64,000 nucleotides of DNA from JAFCUW01 sp049897565 (lineage in GTDB: Bacteria > Pseudomonadota > Gammaproteobacteria > Burkholderiales > Burkholderiaceae_D), in assembly GCF_049897565.1 (NCBI RefSeq), contig NZ_JAFCWM010000019.1, positions 30,235 through 94,234 of the forward strand, written 5' to 3'. The notes under the pieces were generated by a model. The model searched no databases. It was not told the DNA's origin and saw nothing but the letters and a program-made list of their open reading frames with translations. How positions within the stretch are numbered: the stretch's first letter is position 1; each line of letters starts with the position of its first letter. Both the position numbers and the translations under genes were made by a program. Shown piece by piece: positions 34,343-42,627 of the stretch.

Positions 34343-35413
34343 CTATGCCAGTGCCTTGACCACCGCGTCGCCCATTTCGTCGGTGCCCACGCGCGTGGTG
34401 CCCGGCTCGTAAATATCGGCCGTGCGCAGCCCTTGCGCGAGCACGGTCTTGACGGCGGTCTCGATGCGCTCGGCCTGCTCAGGGCGGCCGAGGGAAAAGC
34501 GCAGCATCATCGCCGCCGACAGGATCGTCGCCAGCGGATTGGCGATGCCCTTGCCGGCGATGTCGGGGGCGGAGCCGTGCGACGGCTCGTACAGTCCCTT
34601 GTTGTTGGCGTCGAGCGACGCCGACGGCAGCATGCCGATCGAGCCGGTCAGCATCGCCGCGCAGTCGGACAGGATGTCGCCGAACATGTTGCCGGTGACG
34701 AGCACGTCGAATTTTTTCGGCGCCCGCACCAGCTGCATGGCGGCGTTATCGACGTACATGTGATCGAGTTCGATGTCCGGGTACTCGGTGTGCACGTCGG
34801 TGACGATATCGCGCCAGAACTGGAACGTTTCGAGCACGTTGGCCTTGTCGACGCTGGTGACGCGGCGGTCGCGCTTTTGCGCCGCCTGGAAGGCGACGTG
34901 GGCGATGCGGCGGATCTCGGACTCGGCGTAGCGCATCGTGTCGAAGCCTTCACGCTCGCCCTTGAACGGGCCGTCCGGGCACTCGCGCACGCCGCGCGGC
35001 TTGCCGAAGTAGATGTCGCCGGTCAGCTCGCGGATGATCAGGATGTCGAGGCCCGACACCACTTCAGGCTTGAGCGTGGAGGCGCCGGCCAGTTCCGGAT
35101 ACAGGATGGCCGGACGCAGGTTGGCGAACAGCGAGAGCTCCTTGCGCAGGCCGAGGATCGCCTGCTCCGGGCGCAGCGAGCGCTCGAGCGCGTCGTACTT
35201 GTAGTCGCCGACGGCGCCGAACAGCACCGCGTCGGCGGCGCGCGCCAGCGCCAGGGTCGACGCCGGCAGCGGATGGCCATGGCCGGCATAACCGGCGCCG
35301 CCGACATCGGCCGTCTCGAGTTCGAAGCGTTCACCTAGCACGTTCAGCACCTTGACCGCCTGCTTCATGATTTCAGGGCCGATACCGTCGCCGGGCAGGA
35401 TTGCGATCTTCAT
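34343..35413 (-). CDS. leuB: 3-isopropylmalate dehydrogenase
   Basis: A 356-residue NAD-dependent oxidative decarboxylase of leucine synthesis. Visible motifs are MKIAILPGDGIGPEIM at the start, the substrate arginines in LRPEQAILGLRKEL, and the metal and NAD site NMFGDILSD with GSIGMLPSASL and EPSHGSAPDIAG. The ATG at 35413 gives the usual N-terminus. A longer frame upstream adds about 24 residues without family support. It follows leuD by 22 bases. Confidence 0.97.
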   Translation of the reverse strand: MKIAILPGDGIGPEIMKQAVKVLNVLGERFELETADVGGAGYAGHGHPLPASTLALARAADAVLFGAVGDYKYDALERSLRPEQAILGLRKELSLFANLRPAILYPELAGASTLKPEVVSGLDILIIRELTGDIYFGKPRGVRECPDGPFKGEREGFDTMRYAESEIRRIAHVAFQAAQKRDRRVTSVDKANVLETFQFWRDIVTDVHTEYPDIELDHMYVDNAAMQLVRAPKKFDVLVTGNMFGDILSDCAAMLTGSIGMLPSASLDANNKGLYEPSHGSAPDIAGKGIANPLATILSAAMMLRFSLGRPEQAERIETAVKTVLAQGLRTADIYEPGTTRVGTDEMGDAVVKALA

Positions 35414-35435
35414 GTTCTGGCTTCTCTGGGTGGTA

Positions 35436-36083
35436 TTAAATGACGTTGGCGAGCCACGGCTGCGCAGCGAGGTGGCGTTCTTCAAAAGCGCGGATCTCGT
35501 CGGCGTGGCGCAAGGTCAGGCCGATGTCGTCGAGGCCATTGATCAGGCAGTACTTGCGGAACGCGTCGATTTCGAACTGGTACGACAGGCTGCCGTTGGA
35601 GGTGGACACGCGTTGCTGCTCGAGGTCGACCACCAGCCGAAAACCCGGAAAGGCCTTGACCTCGTTGAACAGGTGCTCGACCTGCGCTTCGGCCAGCACG
35701 ATCGGCAGCAGGCCGCTCTTGTAGCAGTTGTTGAAGAAGATGTCGGCGAAGCTGGGCGCGATGACGGCGCGAAAACCGTACTGGTCGAGCGCCCACGGCG
35801 CGTGTTCGCGCGAGGAGCCGCAGCCGAAGTTTTTGCGCGTCAGCAGGATCGAGGCGCCCTGGTAGCGCGGCTCGTTCAGCACGAAGTCGGGATTAAGCGG
35901 GCGCGCGCTGTTGTCCTTGCCCGGTTCGCCGTGGTCGAGGTAGCGCCATTCGTCGAACAGGTTGGGACCGAAGCCGGTGCGGTGGATCGACTTGAGGAAC
36001 TGCTTCGGGATGATGGCGTCGGTATCGACATTGGCGCGGTCGAGCGGCGCCACCAGTGCTTCGTATATCGTGAATTTATCCAT
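35436..36083 (-). CDS. leuD: 3-isopropylmalate dehydratase small subunit
   Basis: A 215-residue subunit forming isopropylmalate isomerase with LeuC. The swivelling domain signature is visible: NVDTDAIIPKQFLK near the start and FGCGSSREHAPWAL in the middle. The ATG at 36083 is chosen because it gives MDKFTIYEALVAPLDR. The frame upstream runs through the small lipoprotein gene in another frame. It lies between that lipoprotein gene and leuB. Confidence 0.96.
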   Translation of the reverse strand: MDKFTIYEALVAPLDRANVDTDAIIPKQFLKSIHRTGFGPNLFDEWRYLDHGEPGKDNSARPLNPDFVLNEPRYQGASILLTRKNFGCGSSREHAPWALDQYGFRAVIAPSFADIFFNNCYKSGLLPIVLAEAQVEHLFNEVKAFPGFRLVVDLEQQRVSTSNGSLSYQFEIDAFRKYCLINGLDDIGLTLRHADEIRAFEERHLAAQPWLANVI

Positions 36084-36120
36084 GGTCCTTTGCGCGGACC
36101 ACAGGGCCCGCTCTTTCGCG

Positions 36121-36243
36121 TTATTTTCTGCCGGCGCCTTCGACGACCTGGCCCACTTTTTGAACGTCCTTGCCGACGCCGGCGATGGTGTTGCAGCCAG
36201 CCAGCAGCAGGACAATGGCGCTGAGCGCGAACAGCTTCTTCAT
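36121..36243 (-). CDS. Entericidin-like small lipoprotein
   Basis: A 40-residue protein: a signal peptide (MKKLFALSAIVLLL) ending in the lipobox LAGC with Cys17 to be lipidated, then NTIAGVGKDVQKVGQVVEG, which matches the entericidin A/B family (CNT..G.GKDV...G). In E. coli such peptides form a toxin-antidote pair of lipoproteins; here there is only one and its role is unknown. It has a GAGAG ribosome-binding site and sits inside the leuC-leuD transcript, separating the two subunits of one enzyme. Confidence 0.85.
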   Translation of the reverse strand: MKKLFALSAIVLLLAGCNTIAGVGKDVQKVGQVVEGAGRK

Positions 36244-36286
36244 ATGTTGGACTCTCTTTTTAGTAGTTAGTTTTGGAGTAGTGCGT

Positions 36287-37690
36287 TCAGCGCAGTGCGC
36301 GGACATCGACAAAGTGGCCGGCGATGCCGGCGGCGGCGGCCATCGCCGGCGACACCAGGTGGGTGCGTCCGCCCTGCCCCTGGCGGCCTTCGAAATTGCG
36401 GTTCGAGGTCGAGGCGCAGCGCTCGCCCGGCTCGAGCCGGTCGGCGTTCATCGCCAGGCACATCGAGCAGCCAGGCTCGCGCCACTCGAAGCCGGCGTCG
36501 CGGAAGATCTTGTCGAGGCCTTCGCGCTCGGCCTGGTCCTTGACGAGGCCCGAGCCGGGCACCACCAGCGCCAGGCGCACGTTGGAGGCGCGCTGCTTGC
36601 CGCGCACCACGGCGGCCGCCGCGCGCAGGTCCTCGATGCGCGAGTTGGTGCACGAACCGATGAACACCTTGTCGATGCGGATGTCGGCGATCGGCGTATT
36701 CGGCTTGAGGTTCATGTAGACCAGCGCCTTTTCCATCGCGTCGCGCCGCACCGCGTCTTTTTCGTTGTCCGGATCGGGCACCCGACCGTCGATCGAGGTG
36801 ACCATTTCGGGCGAGGTGCCCCACGTGACCTGCGGCTTGACGTCGGCCGCGCCGAGCGTGACGACCAGGTCGAACCTGGCGCCGGCGTCGGAGTGCAAGG
36901 TGCGCCAGTAATCGACCGCCCGGTCCCAGTGCGGCCCCGCGGGCGAAAACGGCCGGCCCTTGACGTAGTCGATGGTGGTGTCGTCGACGCCGATGATGCC
37001 GGCGCGGGCGCCCGCTTCGATGGCCATGTTACAGACCGTCATGCGCCCTTCCATCGACAGCGCGTGGATGGTCGAGCCGCCAAACTCGATGGCGTAGCCG
37101 GTGCCGCCGGCGGTGCCGATCTTGCCGATCACCGCCAGAACGATGTCCTTGGCGGTGACGCCGGCCGGCATGACGCCGTCGACCTGCACCAGCATGGCTT
37201 TCGATTTTTTTGCCAGCAGCGTTTGCGTGGCCAATACGTGTTCGACTTCGGAGGTGCCGATGCCGTGCGCCAGGCAGCCGAAGGCGCCGTGGGTCGACGT
37301 GTGCGAGTCGCCGCATACAACCGTCATGCCCGGCAAGGTGGCGCCCTGCTCCGGCCCGATCACGTGGACAATGCCCTGGCGCTTGTCGTTCATGTTGAAG
37401 TAGGTCAGCCCGTAACTCTTGGCGTTGGCGTCGAGCGTTTCAACCTGCAGGCGCGAGGTCGGATCGGCGATGCCGCCCTTGCGGTCGGTGGTGGGGACGT
37501 TGTGGTCGGCCACGGCCAGGTTGGCGGAGGTGCGCCACAGCGCTCGCCCGGCCTCACGCAGGCCGTCGAACGCCTGCGGGCTGGTGACCTCGTGTACCAG
37601 GTGACGATCGATGTACAGCACCGTGGTGCCATCTTCATCGGCCCGCACGACGTGCGATTCCCAGAGTTTGTCGTAGAGCGTTTTCATCAT
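36287..37690 (-). CDS. leuC: 3-isopropylmalate dehydratase large subunit
   Basis: A 467-residue aconitase-family enzyme converting 2- to 3-isopropylmalate. The [4Fe-4S] cysteines are visible in GSCTNSRIEDL and in EPGCSMCLAMN. VCGDSHTSTHGAFG and the SNRNFEGRQGQGGRTHL signature complete the family pattern. Adjacent ATGs (37690 and 37687) could start it. First gene of leuC-lipoprotein-leuD-leuB-asd. No leader peptide with leucine codons was noticed in the 140 bases upstream. Confidence 0.97.
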   Translation of the reverse strand: MMKTLYDKLWESHVVRADEDGTTVLYIDRHLVHEVTSPQAFDGLREAGRALWRTSANLAVADHNVPTTDRKGGIADPTSRLQVETLDANAKSYGLTYFNMNDKRQGIVHVIGPEQGATLPGMTVVCGDSHTSTHGAFGCLAHGIGTSEVEHVLATQTLLAKKSKAMLVQVDGVMPAGVTAKDIVLAVIGKIGTAGGTGYAIEFGGSTIHALSMEGRMTVCNMAIEAGARAGIIGVDDTTIDYVKGRPFSPAGPHWDRAVDYWRTLHSDAGARFDLVVTLGAADVKPQVTWGTSPEMVTSIDGRVPDPDNEKDAVRRDAMEKALVYMNLKPNTPIADIRIDKVFIGSCTNSRIEDLRAAAAVVRGKQRASNVRLALVVPGSGLVKDQAEREGLDKIFRDAGFEWREPGCSMCLAMNADRLEPGERCASTSNRNFEGRQGQGGRTHLVSPAMAAAAGIAGHFVDVRALR

Positions 37691-37831
37691 GGCGTCGCGG
37701 TCGATTTCAAAGAACGAGTTTGATTATGCCATTATTTGTGCACTGCGTCAGCGCCGGGCTGATTTGAATATTCTTTGCATAATTAGACATTTATGCAAAT
37801 TTTTAATTCGTTGAAAAACGAATATGCAAAT

Positions 37832-37864
37832 AAAAAATGCCCGCTAGTGATAGGAGGCATTTTT
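37832..37864 (-). terminator. Terminator of the cheZ-cheA unit
   Basis: AAAAATGCC and GGCATTTTT (37833-37841 and 37856-37864) form a 9-bp stem with a 14-base loop about 60 bases after the cheA stop. On the minus strand it is followed by a T-rich stretch. It also shields leuC from read-through. Confidence 0.75.
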
Positions 37865-37921
37865 CGTGTCGTTTGGAGCAGCGCGGAGTATTTCCCGATC
37901 GCCCCCTTTTCGTGCGTTTTC

Positions 37922-39796
37922 TTACGCCGCCAGCTTGACCGCTCCCCGGCAGCCGTCCATCAGGAACGACAGGCCGACCACCAGAACGAGTTCGCCTTCG
38001 GCCGAGCGGGCGGTGCCGGTGATGCCTTCGACCGCGATGGCGGTCATCGGCTTGATCACCAGGTCGGCGGTGCCGTCGACCGCGGCCACCGCGAGGATGT
38101 ACGGCTGCGGCGCGGCGACGACGATGCCGACCCGCTCCGAGCAGTTCTCGTAGCCGAGGGCGCCGGCGAGCGAGCGCACCGGCAGCGGACGGCCCTGGTC
38201 CTTGAGCACCGGGGCGCCGCCGACCATCATGAAGGTCTCCGGCAGTTCGACGACACGCTGGACGACCGCCATCGGCAACGCCAGCGCGGCGCCGGAAGTC
38301 GATACCAGCATGGTCGGCACGATCGACAGTTCGATCGGCAGGCGGATCGCAAACCTGGTGCCGTGGCCGAGCGAGGACTCGATATGGATCGCGCCGCGGT
38401 TCTTCTCGACGGCGGTCTTGACGACGTCCATGCCGACGCCGCGCCCTGATACGGACGTGGCCTGCTCCTTGGTCGAGAAGCCCGGCAGGAACACCAGCTG
38501 GTAGGCTTCCTCGTCGCTCGGGGCGCCGTGTTCGTTGATCAGGCCTTTTTCAAAGGCCTTCTTGCGCAGCCCGGCCGGGTCCATGCCCTTGCCGTCGTCC
38601 TGCAGCACGATCATGACGCTGTTGGCTTCCTGCCAGGCCTTCAGCGAGATGTACGCCTTGGCAGGCTTGCCGGCAGCGAGGCGCGCTTCCGGCGACTCGA
38701 CGCCGTGGTCAAGGGCGTTACGCAGCATGTGCACCAGCGGATCGTACAGGCTGTCGACGACGACGCGATCGACTTCGGTCTCGGCGCCTTCGATTGTCAG
38801 TTCGACGTCCTTGCCGAGGTCCTTGGCCAGTTCGCGCACCAGGCGCGGGAATTTCTGGAACAGGCGGCCGACCGGCTGCATGCGGGTGGCCAGCGTGGCG
38901 CGCTGCAGTTCGGCCGAATAACGCGACGCGCGTTCCACCGTTTCGGTCAGCGTCGCCATCAGGCTGGCGGCGGGACCTTCGAATTTGTACTGCAGCAGGC
39001 GTTCGAGCAGCACCGCGGCCTGGTTGGCCGCCTGCACCGATTCGCCGGCCACTTCCAGCAGGGCGTCGAGCTTGACGGCGTCGACGCGAATACTGTCTTC
39101 CTTGGCCGGCGCGGAGGCGGCGCGGAATTCCTGCAACTTCTCTTCGCGGCGGTCGATACCGTCCCAACCGGGCTTGCCGGCGGCAGGCGCAGGCGCCGCA
39201 GCGGTTTCGGCGACGACGGCGCGGGCGGCGACGACGGCTTCGCTGCGCGCGCCGGCGACCGGCCTGTAGGTGCCGGCCGGGACGACGGCGATGTACATCG
39301 CTTCCCAGTCGAGGCCATCGGCGCCGGGCGCGATGGCGACGGGTGCGGCGGCGACTGGCGCGGCAGGCGCAACGACCGGCGCCGCGGCGACCGGCTTGGC
39401 CGGCACATCGACATTGCCTTCGATGGCGTTGACCAGGATGCGTTCGAGCGAATCGGGCATCGATGCGAGCTGCTCGGGAGCGGCGCCGTTCGACAGGTCG
39501 GTCAGCTGGTCGGCGACGAAACCGGACGCCTGCAGCGCCGCTTCAATGGCCAGCGGGGTGACCGGCGCGGCGCCGTTGCGCAGCGCGTCAAACAGGTTCT
39601 CGGTCAGGTGGCAGGCCGCCACCAGCGCCGGCAGGTTCATGAAACCGGCGCCGCCCTTGATCGTGTGGAAGGAACGAAACACGGCGTTCAGCGTTTCCTT
39701 GTTGTTCGGGTCGCGTTCGAGCCGAAGCAAGTGTTCTTCTACGTTTACTGCCAGATCCATCGCCTCGACGACGAAGTCCTTGAGCATATCGTCCAT
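37922..39796 (-). CDS. cheA: Chemotaxis histidine kinase CheA
   Basis: A 624-residue kinase. The P1 domain carries the phosphorylated histidine H44 (RSFHTIKGGAGFM). An Ala/Pro-rich linker (residues about 130-215) replaces a clear P2 CheY-binding domain. The P3 dimerisation helices start near IRVDAVKLDALLEVAGES, the P4 ATPase has LVHMLRNALDHGVE, DDGKGMD and GRGVGMDVVK, and the P5 CheW-like domain ends the protein. It starts at the last base of cheZ (39796), so the two are coupled. No cheW, cheY or receptor gene is near, which suggests a specialised or split signalling set. Confidence 0.93.
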   Translation of the reverse strand: MDDMLKDFVVEAMDLAVNVEEHLLRLERDPNNKETLNAVFRSFHTIKGGAGFMNLPALVAACHLTENLFDALRNGAAPVTPLAIEAALQASGFVADQLTDLSNGAAPEQLASMPDSLERILVNAIEGNVDVPAKPVAAAPVVAPAAPVAAAPVAIAPGADGLDWEAMYIAVVPAGTYRPVAGARSEAVVAARAVVAETAAAPAPAAGKPGWDGIDRREEKLQEFRAASAPAKEDSIRVDAVKLDALLEVAGESVQAANQAAVLLERLLQYKFEGPAASLMATLTETVERASRYSAELQRATLATRMQPVGRLFQKFPRLVRELAKDLGKDVELTIEGAETEVDRVVVDSLYDPLVHMLRNALDHGVESPEARLAAGKPAKAYISLKAWQEANSVMIVLQDDGKGMDPAGLRKKAFEKGLINEHGAPSDEEAYQLVFLPGFSTKEQATSVSGRGVGMDVVKTAVEKNRGAIHIESSLGHGTRFAIRLPIELSIVPTMLVSTSGAALALPMAVVQRVVELPETFMMVGGAPVLKDQGRPLPVRSLAGALGYENCSERVGIVVAAPQPYILAVAAVDGTADLVIKPMTAIAVEGITGTARSAEGELVLVVGLSFLMDGCRGAVKLAA

Positions 39797-40629
39797 CAGA
39801 ATCCCAGGTCGGCAAGAAGGTCGTCAACGTTGTCCTGGTCAAGCGCCACCGATGGCAGCGCCGGGCCGGACATCAGGTTCGGCTTGTGGGCGGCGAGCTT
39901 TTCGCGCACCGCCGGCGGCGCGTTGTCGCGCAGCAGTTCGGCCAGCTCGTGCTCGACCGTCTTGGTAATGGCGACGACTTTCTTGATCAGCTGGCCGGTG
40001 ATGTCCTGGAAGTCCTGCGCCATCATGATGTCGAGCAGGCGCGCCTTCTCGGCTTCGGTCGCTTCGGCAACCGCCTGGGCGAACTGGCGCGAGTCGCCGG
40101 CCAGGGTCTTGAATTCGTCGATGCTCAGCTTGCCGTCGAACAGGTCGGTCCAGCGCGTGTCCATCACCTTCGCCTTTTTCGACAGCGCATCCTGCGCCGG
40201 CATGCCGTCGTCGAGCGTGTTGAGCACCTTGTTGGCGGCCTGCTCGGTCAGCGAGGCAACATATTCGAGGCGGTCCTGGGCGTCGACGATTTGCGACGAC
40301 GCTTCCGTCAGCGCCTTGTCGTAGCCGAGCTCGCGCAGCGAGTCGTGCAACAGGCGCACGATGCCGCCGAGGCGTTCGAACATCGGCTTGTCGGCAGCGC
40401 CGCTGTCGCCGGCGGCAGCGGCGTCGGCGCCGTTATCGGCAGCGGCAGGCGCGGCGGAGGCCGCAGGCACGGCCACCGGCTGGGCGGCGGAGACCTGATC
40501 GAACAGCGCCTCCAGATCATCCTCGGCGGCGGGCGCCGCCGGCGCGGCGGGCGTCACCGCCGGGGTGGCGGCACGTTGTGCGGACACCTCATCGAATAGT
40601 GCGTCAAAATCATCAGCGGCGTGGGTCAT
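39796..40629 (-). CDS. cheZ: Chemotaxis protein CheZ
   Basis: A 277-residue phosphatase of phospho-CheY. After an Ala-rich variable N-terminus the long helical hairpin is recognisable (SSQIVDAQDRLEYVASLTEQAANKVLN), with the catalytic-type segment IMMAQDFQDITGQLIKKVV that supplies the Asp and Gln used by CheZ. The C-terminal DNVDDLLADLGF is the CheY-binding helix. The ATG at 40629 gives MTHAADDFDALFDEV; a longer frame adds 11 residues without support. Its stop overlaps the cheA start by one base (ATGA). Confidence 0.92.
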   Translation of the reverse strand: MTHAADDFDALFDEVSAQRAATPAVTPAAPAAPAAEDDLEALFDQVSAAQPVAVPAASAAPAAADNGADAAAAGDSGAADKPMFERLGGIVRLLHDSLRELGYDKALTEASSQIVDAQDRLEYVASLTEQAANKVLNTLDDGMPAQDALSKKAKVMDTRWTDLFDGKLSIDEFKTLAGDSRQFAQAVAEATEAEKARLLDIMMAQDFQDITGQLIKKVVAITKTVEHELAELLRDNAPPAVREKLAAHKPNLMSGPALPSVALDQDNVDDLLADLGF

Positions 40630-40919
40630 ATCCCTGCTTCTCCATAATTTGCTAATTTGCAATTAATTATTGCGTGTCTGGGGGATGCTGTGCGGGCTCT
40701 CGGCATAGCAATGCGACGAAAACGTCGCGTTGCCCCGAGTTTAGCAGCGTAGTTGCCGTTGGTAAATCTTTCGCCACACAGCAACTGAATTGAGTGCGGA
40801 AACTTATTCCAAAGTTAATCAAATCGGTGTTTACCCGCACTTTTCGGTCGGCGAGTGTTGTATTCCGTTACCTTAACCTTCGCCGGGCCAGGTGCGATGC
40901 GTTCGATACTGATGAGTAT
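40630..40919. other. Non-coding stretch upstream of cheZ
   Basis: About 290 bases between the divergent cheZ and the stress-protein gene. It contains an inverted repeat GCGACG-AAAA-GTCGC at 40713-40728 and A+T-rich sequence from 40790 on. No convincing promoter could be assigned to cheZ and no small gene with a ribosome-binding site was found. Confidence 0.5.
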
Positions 40920-40933
40920 TTGAGCAAGATCAA
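40920..40933 (+). promoter_or_regulatory. FNR/CRP-like box upstream of the stress-protein gene
   Basis: TTGAGCAAGATCAA differs in one base from the FNR consensus TTGAT-N4-ATCAA. It lies about 75 bases before the ATG of the universal stress gene, with TACAAT hexamers at 40947 and 40968 as candidate -10 boxes. A Crp/Fnr protein is encoded 1.7 kb downstream. Anaerobic or redox control is an inference. Confidence 0.5.
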
Positions 40934-41007
40934 ACGGGTTTGTTCTTACAATACTCGCAACGCCTACTACAATGGAGAATAAGACGGTCTTGTCGGAGAT
41001 ACTGACC

Positions 41008-41472
41008 ATGTACAGGAAGATTCTGATCACCACTGACGGCTCCGCCGTATCCAAACAGACCGCCTGCGCCGGCGTCGCCTTCGCCCGGCAGATGGGTGCC
41101 GAGGTACTGGCGTTGTTCGTCGCCGCCGAATATCGGTACCCGGTGTATGTCGAAATCATCCCGCCGTCCTATCCGCTCGAAGAGGAATATGTCGAGACCA
41201 TGATCCGTGCCGGCGAGGAGCATACCGGGCCAATCATGCGCGCCGCCGAGAAGGCGGGATTGCAACACAGCGCCATCACCGCCTTCGCCGATTCGCCGGC
41301 GCTGAAGATCGTCGAAATCGCCGACAAGCATGACTGCGACCTCATTTTCATGGGCTCGCACGGGCGCAGCGGCTGGGGGCAACTGCTGCTGGGCAGTGTT
41401 ACCAACAAGGTGCTGTCGCACACGTTAAAGCCGGTGCTGGTGCATCGCCTGATCGAGGAACCGGCGGCATAG
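41008..41472 (+). CDS. Universal stress protein UspA family
   Basis: A 154-residue single-domain Usp protein: MYRKILITTDGSAVSKQ at the start and the ATP-binding signature MGSHGRSGWGQLLLGSVTNKVL split over residues 121-142 (G-2x-G-9x-GS). It should bind ATP and form dimers; its physiological role is unknown. The ATG at 41008 is preceded by GGAG. Another in-frame ATG 36 bases upstream gives a non-family extension. An FNR-like box precedes it, in keeping with Usp genes induced under low oxygen in other bacteria. Confidence 0.9.
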   Translation: MYRKILITTDGSAVSKQTACAGVAFARQMGAEVLALFVAAEYRYPVYVEIIPPSYPLEEEYVETMIRAGEEHTGPIMRAAEKAGLQHSAITAFADSPALKIVEIADKHDCDLIFMGSHGRSGWGQLLLGSVTNKVLSHTLKPVLVHRLIEEPAA

Positions 41473-41598
41473 TCCATCGATGTCGCTGCGTCAACCTATC
41501 AGTATCCATATTGCGTACAAGCGCAACTTGGACTTACGCTTGTCAATAACGCCACGTCCGGATTTCGCGGTTTTATTCACCTTGCAAAATGGCGACCT

Positions 41599-42243
41599 AT
41601 GATCCGCATTGTCATCGCTGACGACCACACCATCATGCGCGAAGGGCTCAAGCGCATCCTCGATGGCGCCGTCGACATCGATATCGTCGGCGAGGCCATC
41701 AACGACTTCGAAGTGCTGTCGCACGTGCGCCAGGGCGGCTTCGACCTGCTGCTGCTGGACCTGTCGATGCCGGGCCGCAGCGGAGTCGACCTGATCCGCC
41801 AGATCCGCAGCGAAGCGCCCAAGCTGGCGATCCTGATCCTCACCATGCACGAGGAAGAACAATATGCGGTACGGGCAATCCGCGCCGGCGCCCAGGGCTA
41901 CCTGACCAAGGAAAGCGCGGGCACCCAGCTGGTTGGCGCAATCCGCAAGGTGGCGTCGGGCCGGCCGTACATCAGTACCGAGGTGGCCGAGCAACTGGCG
42001 CTGAACATCATGACGCCGAACGAACAACTACTGCACAAGCAACTGTCGGACCGCGAGTTCGAAGTGTTTTCACTGCTGGTGGGCGGCAAGTCGATCACCG
42101 AGATCGCCAACAGCCTGCACCTGTCGGTGAAGACGGTCAGCACCCACAAAACGCGCATCATGCAGAAGATGGGGATGACGTCGCTGTCGGAAATGGTGCA
42201 GTACGCTGTCGCGCACAGGCTACTGTCGCCATTCAAGACCTGA
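41599..42243 (+). CDS. NarL/FixJ-type response regulator
   Basis: A 214-residue two-component regulator. The receiver domain has IADDHTIMREGL and the phosphorylated D54 in LLLDLSMPGR, with T and K switch residues in LTMHEEE and YLTKESA. The C-terminal LuxR helix-turn-helix (residues about 145-207) reads LSDREFEVFSLLVGGKS and VKTVSTHKTRIMQKM. No sensor kinase gene is next to it, so its partner is unknown. It sits between the stress-protein gene and the Crp/Fnr gene, all on the plus strand with independent spacing. Confidence 0.93.
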   Translation: MIRIVIADDHTIMREGLKRILDGAVDIDIVGEAINDFEVLSHVRQGGFDLLLLDLSMPGRSGVDLIRQIRSEAPKLAILILTMHEEEQYAVRAIRAGAQGYLTKESAGTQLVGAIRKVASGRPYISTEVAEQLALNIMTPNEQLLHKQLSDREFEVFSLLVGGKSITEIANSLHLSVKTVSTHKTRIMQKMGMTSLSEMVQYAVAHRLLSPFKT

Positions 42244-42627
42244 GACGGCGAAAAGTTTTAGACATCGGCGCCATCGTTTTGTGCCAATATGCGTCACTCT
42301 GTTGCGACGGCCGGTATTTGCGGCATCCCCTCGGCAGCTCTGCGGTAAGTGCACTCCTCCCTCTGGCGCCCTCACTCCACGTAAGACTCCTCCTACATTC
42401 TCGCGCCGTCTCCTACCGCCAGATTCAGCGTTCGCTGATATCAATGACGGACTCGTGTTGGCATACTAAATCCAGCGATCCGACTTTCTCGCGAGAATTT
42501 CCATTCAACGTGAGTTTGGCCCAGCGCGCTGTTCCATCACTGATGAAGCACCGGTCAGGCAGTCACAGATCGTTGTTCGCACCTGTGATCGCCCGCAGCA
42601 CAAAAGTTACTTCACATGGAGATGAGA
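42244..42627. other. Non-coding stretch before the Crp/Fnr gene
   Basis: A 384-base gap with pyrimidine-rich segments (CTCCTCC repeats near 42353-42395). No small ORF with a ribosome-binding site and no clear terminator or promoter was found. It is long enough for a 5' untranslated region or a small RNA, but nothing specific can be shown. Confidence 0.4.

Noticed and set aside
40713..40728. Inverted repeat GCGACG-AAAA-CGTCGC upstream of cheZ considered as an operator
   Set aside because: Single copy, far from any assignable promoter; no known regulator site matches.
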